A DNA stretch of 64,000 nt from Isoperla grammatica (taxonomy: Eukaryota > Arthropoda > Insecta > Plecoptera > Perlodidae). The stretch is taken from contig OX246741.1 in assembly GCA_945910005.1 (NCBI GenBank), forward strand, positions 38,024,335-38,088,334. The letters are read 5' to 3'. Under the pieces are notes generated by a model that was given only the letters and a program-made list of their open reading frames with translations, ran no database searches and had not been told where the DNA came from. Of the stretch, positions 1 through 9,996 are shown in pieces. A program made the translations under genes and the position numbers. The first letter of the stretch is position 1; every line of letters starts with the position of its first letter.

Positions 1-1006
1 CGGTAACGGGCGGAGACAGGTGTAGCCTAGGTGAAGGGGTTGGAGGGGGAGGGGGGTTCTTGGTCAGTCACGTGGGATTGCAGTTTTTCGCCAGTGACCG
101 AAAACGTTGCCCGAGTAACGGCTGCATGGGTTTGCTTTAATAGAGATGTTTCACGTTGTATTACCTTTGGTTTCACGCAGAAGCGGATTTATAGGTATGC
201 GCAGTACTCGCAAGAGTAGGGCCCCGCGTGACTGAGGTGCCCCCGAAATACAAAATTACTAAATTGAAGCTACTAATGATAACAATACTTTCCGAATCTA
301 TGTTAAAATGTTGAAATAAAACTAAAACAAAATATTATGCATTATTACTATAACATCAGATTAACATACCACTCATCTCTGCTACCGAAAGCTCTACAGT
401 GATGACTCGTTCGTTACCTTACAAGTACCTACCACTGCGAAAAAAACCACTGCGATGCAGTACCTACAAAGGTACCTATCACTGGCGTAGCGAGGGGGGG
501 GGGGATATAAAATCCAGGTTAGTGTATGAAAATTGCCTGATAAGTGAGCAAAAGCATAAAGAGTAAATTGTATATCCATTAGACGAACCAGAGAATTTCT
601 AGTTTAAATGATTGACAACAAAGGGCCCTTCTGAATGCAAAGATAATTGGTCTAAAGTCATTCTGCACTCCTTTCCATAATTTTCCACTTTCGGTAACTG
701 ACTCTACCTCCAACCTCTGTTTAAAATAGCAACCTCAATTCACCCGACGAAGCCCTCCAAGATGAAGGGTACCCTACTCATACTGGAGCAAGCAAGTCAC
801 TGCTGAGTGTATATGCATATACTCAACATTGTAACGATAAAGTTGTGTTTATATCTGATAAAGTAATTATTAACAAGGCATATATCCGAGTGACAGTAGT
901 TTCCAGCTCAGTATTGCAGGTGACAGCACACGAAAAGCCACTAAAGCACGCCGAAGAAATAGATTTGTTGCGAGTCGGATTATTTACAAGTCGCGGGGGC
1001 CCCCGA
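1..1006. other. intergenic, no gene recognised
   Basis: I see no coding region, RNA gene or tandem array here. The only landmark is a G-run at about 492-503 preceded by a GGCGTAGCGAGG-like string, which resembles the G-rich end of hAT-type MITEs (compare the better example at 56918). Only one end is present, so it is at best a fragment. Confidence 0.5.
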
Positions 1007-2440
1007 AATGTTATCGGATGTTTACCGGTCGTGGGTGTAGGTTGGACGTACATCGTACATGCGTGTGAACGTGTTATGTGTAACTGTATAATATACAAAA
1101 ACGTGGTGTAAATGTTATCGGATGTTTACCGGTCGTGTGTGTAGGTGGGACGTACATGCGTGTGAACGTGTTATGTGTAACTGTATAATATACAAAAACG
1201 TGATGTGAATGTTATTGGATGTTTACCGGTCGTGTGTGTAGGTTGGACGTACATGCGTGTGAACGTGTTATGTGTAACTGTATAATATACAAGAACGTGG
1301 TGTGAATGTTATCGGATGTTTACCGGTCGTGTGTGTAGGTTGGACGTACATGCGTGTGAACGTGTTATGTGTAACTGTATAATATACAAAAACGTGGTGT
1401 GAATGTTATCGGATGTTTACCGGTCGTGTGTGTAGGTGGGACGTACATGCGTGTGTACGTGTTATGTGTAACTGTATAATATACAAAAACGTGGTGTGAA
1501 TGTTATCGGATGTTTACCGGTCGTGTGTGTAGGTTGGACGTACATGCGTGTGAACGTGTTATGTGTAACTGTATAATATACAAGAACGTGGTGTGAATGT
1601 TATCGGATGTTTACCGGTCGTGTGTGTAGGTGGGACGTACATGCGTGTGTACGTGTTATGTGTAACTGTATAATATACAAGAACGTGGTGTGAATGTTAT
1701 CGGATGTTTACCGGTCGTGTGTGTAGGTGGGGCGTACATGCGTGTGTACGTGTTATGTGTAACTGTATAATATACAAGAACGTGGTGTGAATGTTATTGG
1801 ATGTTTACCGGTCGTGTGTGTAGGTGGGACGTACATGCGTGTGTACGTGTTATGTGTAACTGTATAATATACAAGAACGTGGTGGGAATGTTATTGGATG
1901 TTTACCGGTCGTGTGTGTAGGTGGGACGTACATGCGTGTGTACGTGTTATGTGTAACTGTATAATATACAAGAACGTGGTGTGAATGTTATCGGATGTTT
2001 ACCGGTCGTGTGTGTAGGTGGGGCGTACATGCGTGTGTACGTGTTATGTGTAACTGTATAATATACAAGAACGTGGTGTGAATGTTATCGGATGTTTACC
2101 GGTCGTGTGTGTAGGTGGGACGTACATGCGTGTGTACGTGTTATGTGTAACTGTATAATATACAAGAACGTGGTGTGAATGTTATTGGATGTTTACCGGT
2201 CGTGTGTGTAGGTGGGACGTACATGCGTGTGTACGTGTTATGTGTAACTGTATAATATACAAGAACGTGGTGTGAATGTTATTGGATGTTTACCGGTCGT
2301 GTGTGTGTAGGTGGGACGTACATGCGTGTGAACGTGTTATGTGTAACTGTATAATATACAAGAACGTGGTGTGAATGTTATTGGATGTTTACCGGTCGTG
2401 TGTGTAGGTGGGACATACATGCGTGTGTACGTGTATGTGT
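1007..2440. repeat. 97-bp minisatellite, about 14.5 copies
   Basis: The unit begins AATGTTATCGGATGTTTACC and recurs at 1111, 1208, 1305, 1402, 1499, 1596 and so on to 2374, almost always exactly 97 bp apart. The first unit has a short insertion and the last is partial. Units differ by a few substitutions (TCGG/TTGG, GTGAAC/GTGTAC, AAAAAC/AAGAAC). Neighbouring units share variants, as expected from local unequal exchange. The period is not a multiple of three, and the short open frames are incidental. Confidence 0.95.
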
Positions 2441-2855
2441 GCATCATGCATTGGATGGGGGTACGACGATTTGTACATTTCGCAAATATTTCCTATACAC
2501 AGTATAAAACACAATTTGACAGCATACAGCGTTATTATTATAATTATCACCATTATTTAGTATTTCAATCCAATTCAATTCGTGTTATTACAAGGCTAAA
2601 TTTACCTCTTTAATTTAAAAAATTTAAATTTAAACAAATAAGGGCTAAATTAACCTCTTTATTTATTTATGCAGACTAATTCCTGTTCCAAGAGGAGATA
2701 ACATCGAGGGAACAGTACCTCCAACGAACTCATCGCCCACTACCACCAACACGCTGATATATCTGAAGTCCAGACAACACCCACTTCAAGATAGTTATCG
2801 GACAACTGTTTGTAATTCGCAAGGTTTCCCATAAATAAATAAAAAAACACACGCA
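2441..2855. other. A/T-rich spacer, no gene
   Basis: There are runs of TTTAAATTTAAA and two similar CTAAATT(T/A)ACCTCTTTA strings near 2597 and 2646. Nothing codes. The stretch ends in an (AATA)n run just before the Harbinger-type element and may be the 3' end of an old retroposon. Confidence 0.4.
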
Positions 2856-3103
2856 TTAAGCGGTGTTTTCATGTGTCCGTCAGGCGCGACGCGACGCGAC
2901 GAAAATTACACTCGACCAATCAGAACGACGAATAAACTCGTCGCGCGACTAGAGCGAGCCCGCGACGAAAGTTGGAAATGTTTTAACTTTCATCGCTTGG
3001 TTCGCGCGACGAGCTTCAAACAGACCAATCACAACATTTGTTTACCTATATTTGGCGCCATCCACTGACTACCGAACATAACCTATTTGCCGTCCCTGTT
3101 ATA

Positions 3104-3239
3104 ATGTCTGACGAAATGTTGATCGAGTTGATTGGAAGTAAATATCCATCTATATATTGTATACACCATAAATACTACAAAGATAGAAATGTGAAGGCGA
3201 ACTCCTGGCGGGAAATATCTGAGATTCTACATATGACAG
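3104..3239 (+). CDS. MADF/Myb-SANT-like first exon of a Harbinger accessory protein (partial)
   Basis: The open frame starts MSDEMLIELIGSKYPSIYCI and continues with HHKYYKDRNVKANSWREISE. This matches the start of a MADF domain: an acidic/hydrophobic helix, then YP.(L/I)Y, then YKDR, then an AW.EI helix. The domain binds DNA in MADF proteins and in the Myb-like partner of Harbinger transposases. The frame runs into a good splice donor, CAG|GTACGT, at 3239-3240, so this is probably exon 1 (about 45 codons). No second exon is visible before the right inverted repeat, so the gene was truncated by the internal deletion. The ATG is the first in frame and lies about 245 bp inside the element. Confidence 0.55.
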
Positions 3240-3267
3240 GTACGTGGTCTATGTTATTGCCCGAGTT

Positions 3268-3520
3268 TGACTAGGCCTAGGGCCTACCTACGCCTAGGCT
3301 AGGCCTAGTAGGCATGTTGACCATGATTACTATTGGCTCACTCTCTACATGACAAGTAACGAGTTGTATGTGCTCAAATTTTGACTAGGGTCTAGGCCCT
3401 AGTCTTAGGTATAGGGGTGGGCCTAGGCCCTAGTCTCAGGCCCTTAGTCTTAGGTATAGGCCTAGGCCCTAGTCTAAGGTAGACCTGTAGGGGTAGGCTA
3501 GGCCCCTAGGCATAGCCTGT
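3268..3520. repeat. CCTAGGCC-rich low-complexity cluster
   Basis: Dense short repeats of CTAGGCCTAG, CCTAGTCT and GGCCCTAG lie inside the Harbinger derivative, in what would be its intron. Many are self-complementary. The arrangement is irregular, not a clean tandem array. Confidence 0.7.
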
Positions 3521-3748
3521 TGACTAGCCTACGTTTATAATACACGTTGCTGTCTTCTGTCACTGATGTAAACAGAAGGCAGCATGAAGAAAATTGCCGC
3601 TAAAACTATGTTAACAGGCGGTGAGGTGCAACTTGCATGGCTGTGTGAAAGGTGGTCGCGCGGTACCTATGAAAACGACTATTTTACAAATTGCGTCGCT
3701 CGCGTCGCGTCGCGTCGCGCCTGACGCACACATGAAAACGAAGCTTTA

Positions 3749-4171
3749 AGCAAACAGAAAAGTATCGTCATCAAGATTTTCTGGACGAACCCTTGTAGTA
3801 CCAAGCAGACCGCATCTATATTTTTGGGAAACCCGTCAACTGGTATTGTTACATTTAGAACTGCTCCTATGAAACATTTGTAAACAGTTACGTTATTCTA
3901 ATGATTTGATTTTAAAATGATCATTACTTCGTATGGATTTTAGCACTTTGAACTAGTGGGTCTATTGTCTTCGTGACAATTTTTTAAAACAAAAATTACA
4001 ATATTCGCTAAGTTGTTGGTTCAATATCTCGTAGAAAATCAAACCCACACAAACATTCAGACGAGCTAACTTGCTACACATTACGAGCTTGAAACGATGA
4101 ATGCACAGATAAGGACGTGTATAAAAATATGTTCGAGCTTTGTTGAACATTAACGTGCAAATAAGTACATT
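3749..4171. other. no gene recognised
   Basis: The stretch is A/T-rich. The short open frame at 3962-4150 (-) shows no domain features and is not reported as a gene. Confidence 0.4.
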
Positions 4172-4426
4172 ATGGGGGAAAAAAAAATAATAAAGTTAAA
4201 TGATAATATTCCTGATTACTTATTCCCTTATTTATTTCAGGCCAAAACATTAAATAACGTTTTAGCACCTCTACCGGTACTCGATCTTGAAAGACAAAAC
4301 CTTTGGATAATAGCATATAGTAGGAATATACCTTATTATATAAGAAAAATTAGTTTGAAATTAACAAAGCATTTTTTAATGAACAGAACTAAAGAAATAA
4401 TGAGAAAATCATTACCTTTGAATTGA
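4172..4426 (+). CDS. unassigned 84-codon open frame
   Basis: I do not recognise this product. It is lysine- and isoleucine-rich, with no signal peptide and no cysteine pattern. It begins at an ATG followed by an A-rich run and ends just inside a perfect 15-bp inverted repeat (4422-4477). A chance frame in A/T-rich DNA, or a scrap of a transposon protein next to that terminal hairpin, is as likely as a real gene. Confidence 0.15.
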   Translation: MGEKKIIKLNDNIPDYLFPYLFQAKTLNNVLAPLPVLDLERQNLWIIAYSRNIPYYIRKISLKLTKHFLMNRTKEIMRKSLPLN

Positions 4427-4477
4427 ATTTATTGAGTTTTTCTAGCCCGAAGGCGAGAAGGCCTCAATAAATTCAAT
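4422..4477. repeat. perfect 15-bp inverted repeat (hairpin)
   Basis: ATTGAATTTATTGAG at 4422-4436 is exactly complementary to CTCAATAAATTCAAT at 4463-4477, with a 26-nt GC-richer loop. It could be a transposon end or a small fold-back element. No flanking duplication was recognised. Confidence 0.7.
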
Positions 4478-4576
4478 GACCTTTGATAGATAAAACGTAT
4501 TTTCCAATTACTGTTCACATTTCACGAATCTGTGCTTTTGGTGAGTGGCATGACTGTCCTCTACCTGACGCCATCC

Positions 4577-4600
4577 ACCCCCCCCCCCCCCCCCCCCCCC
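4577..4600. repeat. poly(C) tract
   Basis: Homopolymer of about 24 C. Comparable C or G runs occur near 492, 12296, 22132, 40745 and 46104. Lengths of such tracts are unreliable in assemblies. Confidence 0.8.
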
Positions 4601-4622
4601 GTGACCGATGTTGTCGGGCGGA

Positions 4623-4774
4623 GCAGGGCCGCGATTCTGAATTAGCGTCGATAAGTTTAACCCGAGTTTTTGTTGTTAAAAGAAGGTGAGGAGCCAATCA
4701 CCGCCTTGCATTCGCCTACTGTAACGACAAAAAGCATGCGTTAAACTTATCACGGACATTCAGAATCGCCCTGC
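4623..4774. mobile_element. 152-bp fold-back MITE
   Basis: The left arm GCAGGGC(CGC)GATTCTGAAT continues to GATAAGTTTAAC. It pairs with the right arm, which read in reverse complement is GCAGGGCGATTCTGAATGTC followed by GATAAGTTTAAC. Arms are about 36 bp with a 3-bp insertion in one. There is no coding capacity. I could not identify a clean flanking duplication, so the superfamily is open. Confidence 0.65.
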
Positions 4775-5632
4775 AGGTACCGGCATGTCCGACTCAGAGC
4801 CGAGATGAATGAGGCGACGGTCGAGCGAAGACTAAATCGCTCTTCAAAACAAATTTCTGCGAAACCGGCTTAATCATTGTCTCCAGTCACTTGTTTGAGA
4901 TAGCCAATAAACGAAACGTTGTACAGAGTTTTAGTCCAGCCCAAACACACCGTTTTGTCCCTACCCACTTTCCGGCCAAAATCGGCAACTCGAAGACCAT
5001 CGAAGAAGGGATTCGGCCTTAAGTGTATAAATCTACTAAACTAAGATTAATTTCAATTATTTATCATTATTATAATTTTTTATTTTCAATATGCAATACA
5101 GTCATAACAAACTACATAAAGCATATTGATGGCAACAAGAAAAAGAGCCGAGCCCCATAGCACAATGAGTGTCTTGCCACCATTTACAGATACATACTTG
5201 ATACATACATTACATTGCAACAAATATAAGAATTTGCATTTTACATGAACATAACGTAACACTTATTTACATAGTTATTCCTATTATTCTCTCTGTTACT
5301 ACTGCCTAAAGCTAAATCATGAAACATATTGTTTATGGAGTTATGAAACCGAAACGTAATCTTGAAACTTCTTTGGAGGCACAATTGGTCGTCCGCTCCT
5401 GGAACAAGCTTGAGTGGAAGGTCCGGCATGATTCTGTTGGAGACTGTTCGGAGGAAGATGGTTGGCAAGTACAGTGTCGTCTTGTCCTCTGCTTGAACGA
5501 GCTTGGTTTGGAGATCCGGTACCATCTTGTTGGGTCTGCTGATTTTCTTGTGTTGAAGTATCGGTTGCTATTGATTGATGTCTTGTTCCATAGTCCAGTA
5601 GAAGTGGTGGGGTATAGCCTCTCTAGTTGTCC
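4775..5632. other. 3' flank of the outer gypsy element, LTR not identified
   Basis: This stretch should hold the end of pol and the 3' LTR of the outer minus-strand gypsy. I found no segment matching the region upstream of its gag (16204-16550), so the LTRs are lost, too diverged, or beyond visual detection. Nothing else is recognisable. Confidence 0.35.
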
Positions 5633-6447
5633 TCAGAAACTTGCGGTTCTTGCGGTATAAATTCCGTTGATATTAACAAGATAAGAACGGGGCCCTACAT
5701 GTTTGGTGATAGTGCCTAACTCCCATCTTCCGGACGGTGATTGAACACGAACAGATTGTCCTTCATCAAGGTCCAACATATCGATGGCTGTCCGATCATA
5801 GTGTTGCTTTTGTTTTTCTCGTCTTGTCTCAAGTTTCTGGGTTATATCTGGGATAACTTTTGGAATAAGCTGTTTGTTAGCAATCAGAAGTGGTGTTCGG
5901 GTATGTCTTGCCATCAGCATCTGCACTGGACTGCACTGTGTATCTTGTTTAGGAATATTACGTTGCTCCAAGATAGCTAACTGGAGATCACTACTATCCT
6001 TAGATGTTTTCTTGACCAGATTCTTTGCTATCTTGACAGCAGCTTCAACATGACCATTGGCTTGGCTGTGATATGGTGAAGATGTACCATGTTGGAATTT
6101 CCAAGCATCGCTGAAACGTTTGAATTCCAAGCTAGTGTACTGTGGACCGTTGTCTGATATTGATGTGCATGGTATCTCGTGAGTGGTGAAGTGTTTCGTC
6201 AGACATTGGATCACTGTATAACTTGTTGTGTCGGCTAGTTCATCAAGTTCCCAATATGTTAAATAATGATCAACTGTCACTAGGTAGTGTTTGTTGACAA
6301 CTTGAAACATATCGGTAGACACGATCGACCATGGTAGAGTAGGAACTGGGTATGAAAGCAAAGTTTCCTTTTGTTGAGAAGGCGCTGCTTCCTGGCATTG
6401 GGTACAGCCAAGGTACAGCCAAGTACAGCGTTCAACACGGTTGCTGA
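5633..6447 (-). pseudogene. gypsy integrase, core and C-terminal part (outer element)
   Basis: Integrase joins the retroelement cDNA into the chromosome. This part begins in the zinc-binding domain, whose last Cys-x-x-Cys pair lies just after the inner gypsy insertion point. It then has the catalytic core: Asp in STDMF, Asp-Asn in SDNGPQ, and Glu in NGHVEAAVK, the D,D,E triad of retroviral-type integrases. A C-terminal DNA-binding region follows with the basic QKQHYDRTA run and a GRWELGTITKHVGPRSYLV segment. The upstream half of the zinc finger is at 11060-11253, 4.6 kb away. The core triad itself looks intact. The frame changes around 6360. Confidence 0.85.
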
Positions 6448-6452
6448 CATCT
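6448..6452. repeat. target-site duplication CATCT (left)
   Basis: The 5 bp CATCT directly precede the left LTR and recur at 11055-11059 directly after the right LTR. This is the 5-bp duplication expected for Ty3/gypsy integration and proves the nested insertion. Confidence 0.9.
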
Positions 6453-6555
6453 TGTTAGCGTCAGTCATGATAGAGCACTGCCTTCCTAAGGCTACTCTAG
6501 AAGCTAGACTTATGAAGTAGGCGCGACTTGTGAATTAGGCGTACTACTCGTAACA
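6453..6555 (-). repeat. 3' LTR of inner gypsy (103 bp)
   Basis: On the plus strand it starts TGTTAGCG and ends CGTAACA, so in element orientation it is TGTTACG...CGCTAACA with the usual TG/CA ends. It matches 10952-11054 throughout. At 103 bp it is very short for an LTR. Confidence 0.92.
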
Positions 6556-6724
6556 TCTCCTCCTATAATACTTACATAACATATTAAGTCTACTTGACAT
6601 CTGACACAACTTGATGAAAGATCATTCCCTTGTTATCATAAATTCTTTTAAATGGCTAGGTTTTCTAATTGCACTGCCTACCCTAGACGTTGTCATCCCT
6701 TTGTCAATGTTTGTAGTAAACTAA

Positions 6725-6871
6725 GGTTGGAATTCATAGTCGGCCCCTACACCTAGGGGCACCCATTGTTGCTATGGATTTGTTTTGTTTATGGTAAATA
6801 ACATGGAAACAATTGTTACCTTAGCAACAATGGGCGCCCCTAGGTGTAGGGGCCGACTATGAATTCCAACC
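6725..6871. mobile_element. 147-bp Harbinger-type MITE, copy 1
   Basis: The ends GGTTGGAATTCATAGTCGGC form an inverted repeat of about 45 bp. TAA flanks it at 6722-6724 and 6872-6874. A second copy of exactly the same length, flanked by TTA, is at 23946-24092. The 3-bp TWA duplication points to PIF/Harbinger mobilisation. It has no coding capacity. Confidence 0.88.
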
Positions 6872-6874
6872 TAA

Positions 6875-7703
6875 GTTTCTGAGCTTGAACTTGCGGTTTC
6901 TTGGGATATCTCACTGCCACCTTCTGTCTGCCTCCGTATTGGTGTCTCTGCCCGGCTTGGTGACTGGGAAAACTCTTGGTTCTTCTCCATTTCTCTCTCT
7001 TCTCCGAGCTCTTCATCCTCTTCAGGCGTCTCATCCGGTCTGATGTGCAGCCTATTCCGCCGGTACTGCCTACCATTTGCTTCCACTATGTACGTTCCAG
7101 GGTCAAGGACTCTGACTACTGTCCCATTTTACCACAAGGCCCCTCTCCTTCCGGATTTAGTTGTACTCTTATGTTCTGTCCAAATACTAGACCAAAGAGC
7201 TCCTTTGTTTGTCGATCGTAGCTCAATTTATATTTTAATTGCTTCAAGCTAAGTTTCTCTGCGACATCTTTCGGGATCTTGGGCTCAAGTAGATTATTAG
7301 TGATCGGAAGTAACGTTCTGGCGTGGCGTGACATAAGTCGTTGGGCTGGACTGGAATTCATAAATTCTGTGGGAGTATTTCTCCATGATAGGATCGCCAA
7401 GTCTCTGTCTTCACCCGTCTTCTCTGTTCTCTTGATTATTTTCTTTGCTATTTTCACTGCTGATTCTGCCTTTTCATTACTCTGATGATGATACGGCGAT
7501 GATGTACACAATTCAAACTCCCATTCTTGCGTAAACTTCTTGAATTCTTTGCAGTGAAGTTGCGTGCCAACAACCGTGTCCACAATTCGCGGAATCCCAT
7601 GACGGCTGAAGTTACGTTTCAAGTACTTGATAACTGCACTTGCTGTGGTGTCTTCTAGCTCGTCCAATTCCCAGAAGTCCGAAAAATAGTCTACAGTTAC
7701 CAT
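6875..7703 (-). pseudogene. gypsy integrase core and C-terminus (inner element)
   Basis: Integrase core of the inner gypsy. The first catalytic Asp is in VAIDLFGV, just upstream of the MVTVDYFSDFWELDELEDTT segment. The region of the second Asp, normally SDNGPQ, is corrupted to VDTVVGTQ. The Glu survives in NEKAESAVK, where the usual Gly is replaced. The C-terminal tail continues, frame-shifted, to 6875 as a charged Glu/Arg-rich stretch. Loss of the second catalytic motif means no active enzyme. The zinc-binding half is at 7739-8305. Confidence 0.85.
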
Positions 7704-7738
7704 ATAATTATTTTTGTTAACTCCGAACAGATCGATAG

Positions 7739-8305
7739 CTACTCTTTCCCAAGGGGCTGATTTGGTAATTCATGAGTTATCAATGGCTGCTTTTGTTGAG
7801 CACTAGCCATTTCATTGCACACACCGCACTGTGCTACTTTATCACGTATCTCGCTACTCATCTGTGGCCAGTACAATACATCCCTTGCTTGTCTCAGGCA
7901 TGCCTCAATGCCGAGATGCGAAGAGTGAATTTTCATCAACATTTCTTTACGTAGTGGTGCTGGAATGATAACCCTGCATCCCTTGAAAACCACGCCGTTT
8001 TGCACACTTAATTCGTCTCTGAATTGCCAGTACTCTCTTACTTCTATCGGCACGTTCTGCTTGTTGTTAGGCCAACCAACTAATATTAGTGTGGATAAGG
8101 TCTGGAGTGCTTCATCTTTCAGGGTCAGCTTCTGTATTTGTTTTAATCTTTCTGCTTTGACATTGATGTTAGCCAGCTGGTTAATGTTTTCTATTTCTTC
8201 TATAAGACGGCGTTCCTTTCTCATAGCATAGATCTGGTGATGTGGTTTTTCTACTTCCTTCTGAGCCGGAGGGAATGCTTTTGAGAGCGTGTTGGCAAGG
8301 TACAT
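7739..8305 (-). pseudogene. gypsy RNase H tail and integrase zinc-binding domain (inner element)
   Basis: After the RNase H region comes the linker, then the H2C2 zinc-binding module of integrase: HSSHLGIEACLRQARDVLYW followed by CGVCNEM. The His pair and Cys pair are spaced as in retroviral-type integrases, where the module supports multimerisation and DNA binding. The preceding residues end the RNase H-integrase connection. In-frame stops separate this part from RNase H at 8411. Confidence 0.82.
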
Positions 8306-8410
8306 TTCTTTGCCTTTCTTATAAGTTACCTATAGGTTATATCTTTGAACTATCAGCAACATTCTTTGCAGCCGTTTTGGTGCCTGGAGTAAACTTTTTA
8401 TAAATATGCT

Positions 8411-8713
8411 TTACAACGGCTTATGATCCGATTCTATTTTGATGATATCCCGGCCACCTATATATTGGTCGAATCGCTCACAGCCGAAGACGATGGCCAG
8501 GCATTCCTTTTCTATCTGAGCGTATTGACGCTCTGTCTGCGTGAGAGCTCTCGACGCGAACGCTACGGGTTGACCATTTTGTAGCAATGCTGCGCCGAGA
8601 CCTGCCTCGCTAGCATCACACTGGATGGTAACTTCCTGTGCGACATCATAATATCGCAACACAGGCGCAATCGTTTCAGCTCCAGGTAACCCGTTTCTTG
8701 TGACGACTGCCAT
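8411..8713 (-). pseudogene. gypsy RNase H domain (inner element)
   Basis: RNase H degrades the RNA strand during reverse transcription. Visible residues are Asp in TIQCDASEAGLGAAL, Glu in QIEKECLAIVFGCERFDQYI and Asp in IESDHKPL, so the acidic triad is preserved. It is out of frame with the RT fragment upstream (a frameshift near 8690-8700) and ends at a stop after HKPL. Confidence 0.85.
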
Positions 8714-9987
8714 TTAAACACGGAATTTTTTAAGGTCAGTTGTGTCAGTGGTTCACATACCTGTAAAATCTGTGGTAAAAACTTTGCCAGGTAGGTGTAG
8801 AACCTTAAAAACCTCTGTACCTCAGGTACCGTATTTGGCCTCTGCATATCCTTGACCGCTTGTACTTTGGCCGGGTCTGGCTTTACTCCCCTCGGTGTTA
8901 ATAGATGGCCAATATACGCAACCTCTTTAGTGCGTAAGCGCAGCTTCAACTTATTAAGTTTAAGATTCGTATTGCGGGCCCGGTCTAACACGGCTTGTAG
9001 ATTTCTATCGTGATCCCGCTCTGCGTCTTCTTGCGTTGCGCCACGCCCCACAACCAGGATGTCATCTGCAATTACTTCAACACCATCCAGGCCCTGAAGT
9101 ATTTCATGCATTCTTCGTTGAAATTCTTCCGGGGCCGTCTTAATGCCAAATGGTCACCGAAGCCACCTATTTCGTCCAAATGGCGTCCAAAATGTAGTAA
9201 GTTTACTGCTCTTTTCATCTAGACGCAGTTGGAAAAACCAGTCTTTAGCATCTTGCACTGAGAATATCTTTGCATCTGCTAGTTTTGTTAGCACTTCCTC
9301 TATTGTTGGTAGCTGATAGAGGGATCTTTTAAGCGCTACATTTAAGTCTTTGGGATCCAGACAAATCCTTAATTTCTTATCAGTTTTCACAATCACCATG
9401 CTACTCACCCAATCTGTTGGCCCTGTCTCCTTGACTAGAACTTCCTTTTCTGTCAGCTCATCCAGTTTTTTCTTTACTTCTTCTTTCAGTGCTACGGACA
9501 ATCTGCGTGGTTGGTGTTGCACAGGCTTGACCTTTGGGTCAATTTGTATACTGTATACTCCTGGCCAACATCCTAGGCCCTTAAACACATCTTCATAATC
9601 TGCAATTATGTCCGAGGTTTGTGAAGGCCCTGACTTCTCCTCCAGGACAACTTTGCAAAGTTGTGCCTGAACTTTGACAAGCCCTAATCTTGCACATGCT
9701 TCTGCTGAGATTATTGGATGCTGCTTTTTTCTAACAATTTGAAAGAGCAATTCGTGCATCTCCCCTGCTGTGTAGCAAAGAACTTTAATCTGCCCTACTG
9801 GCACAATTAGTTCACCACCAAAACATCGCAACTTTGCTTTGCTAGTTTCCAATTTGGGCTTGTTTGTAAGTTTTGTTATGTCTTTCCATGACATCACATT
9901 ACATGTTGCTCCTGTGTCCAATTGACGTGCCATATAAATGTACTTGTCACTTCGGCCTAGCCCTACTCTTAGCTCCAATTTAGTCAA
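8690..9987 (-). pseudogene. gypsy protease and reverse transcriptase (inner element)
   Basis: The protease shows the LDTGATCNVM active site, aspartic type. RT follows with the fingers segment ending in GPTDWVSSMVIVKTDKKLRI, the template-binding PKDLN and the first catalytic region AKIFSVQDAKDWFF. A TGA stop near 9154 interrupts the frame just before the LPFG motif. Beyond it, in the same frame, the RT continues with the active site VEVIADDILVVG and the thumb. The family usually has DVKDAYW where this copy reads DAKDWFF, another sign of decay. Confidence 0.88.
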
Positions 9988-9996
9988 CCATTGAGC

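Larger units (their letters stand above)
2859..3745 (+). mobile_element. PIF/Harbinger-like DNA transposon derivative, 887 bp
   Basis: The two ends form inverted repeats of about 40 bp. The left end reads AGCGGTGTTTTCATGTGTCC and the right end, reversed, AGCTTCGTTTTCATGTGTGC; both continue into CAGGCGCGACGCGACGCGACG. The element is flanked by TTA at 2856-2858 and 3746-3748, the 3-bp TWA duplication typical of PIF/Harbinger. It carries a MADF/Myb-like exon but no room for a DDE transposase, so it is an internally deleted, non-autonomous copy. Class assignment rests on the duplication and on the MADF exon, since animal Harbingers encode a Myb/SANT/MADF partner protein. Confidence 0.75.

Noticed and set aside
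823..1111. Overlapping 88- and 91-codon frames on both strands
   Set aside because: They run into the 97-bp minisatellite and mirror each other, with no domain content.
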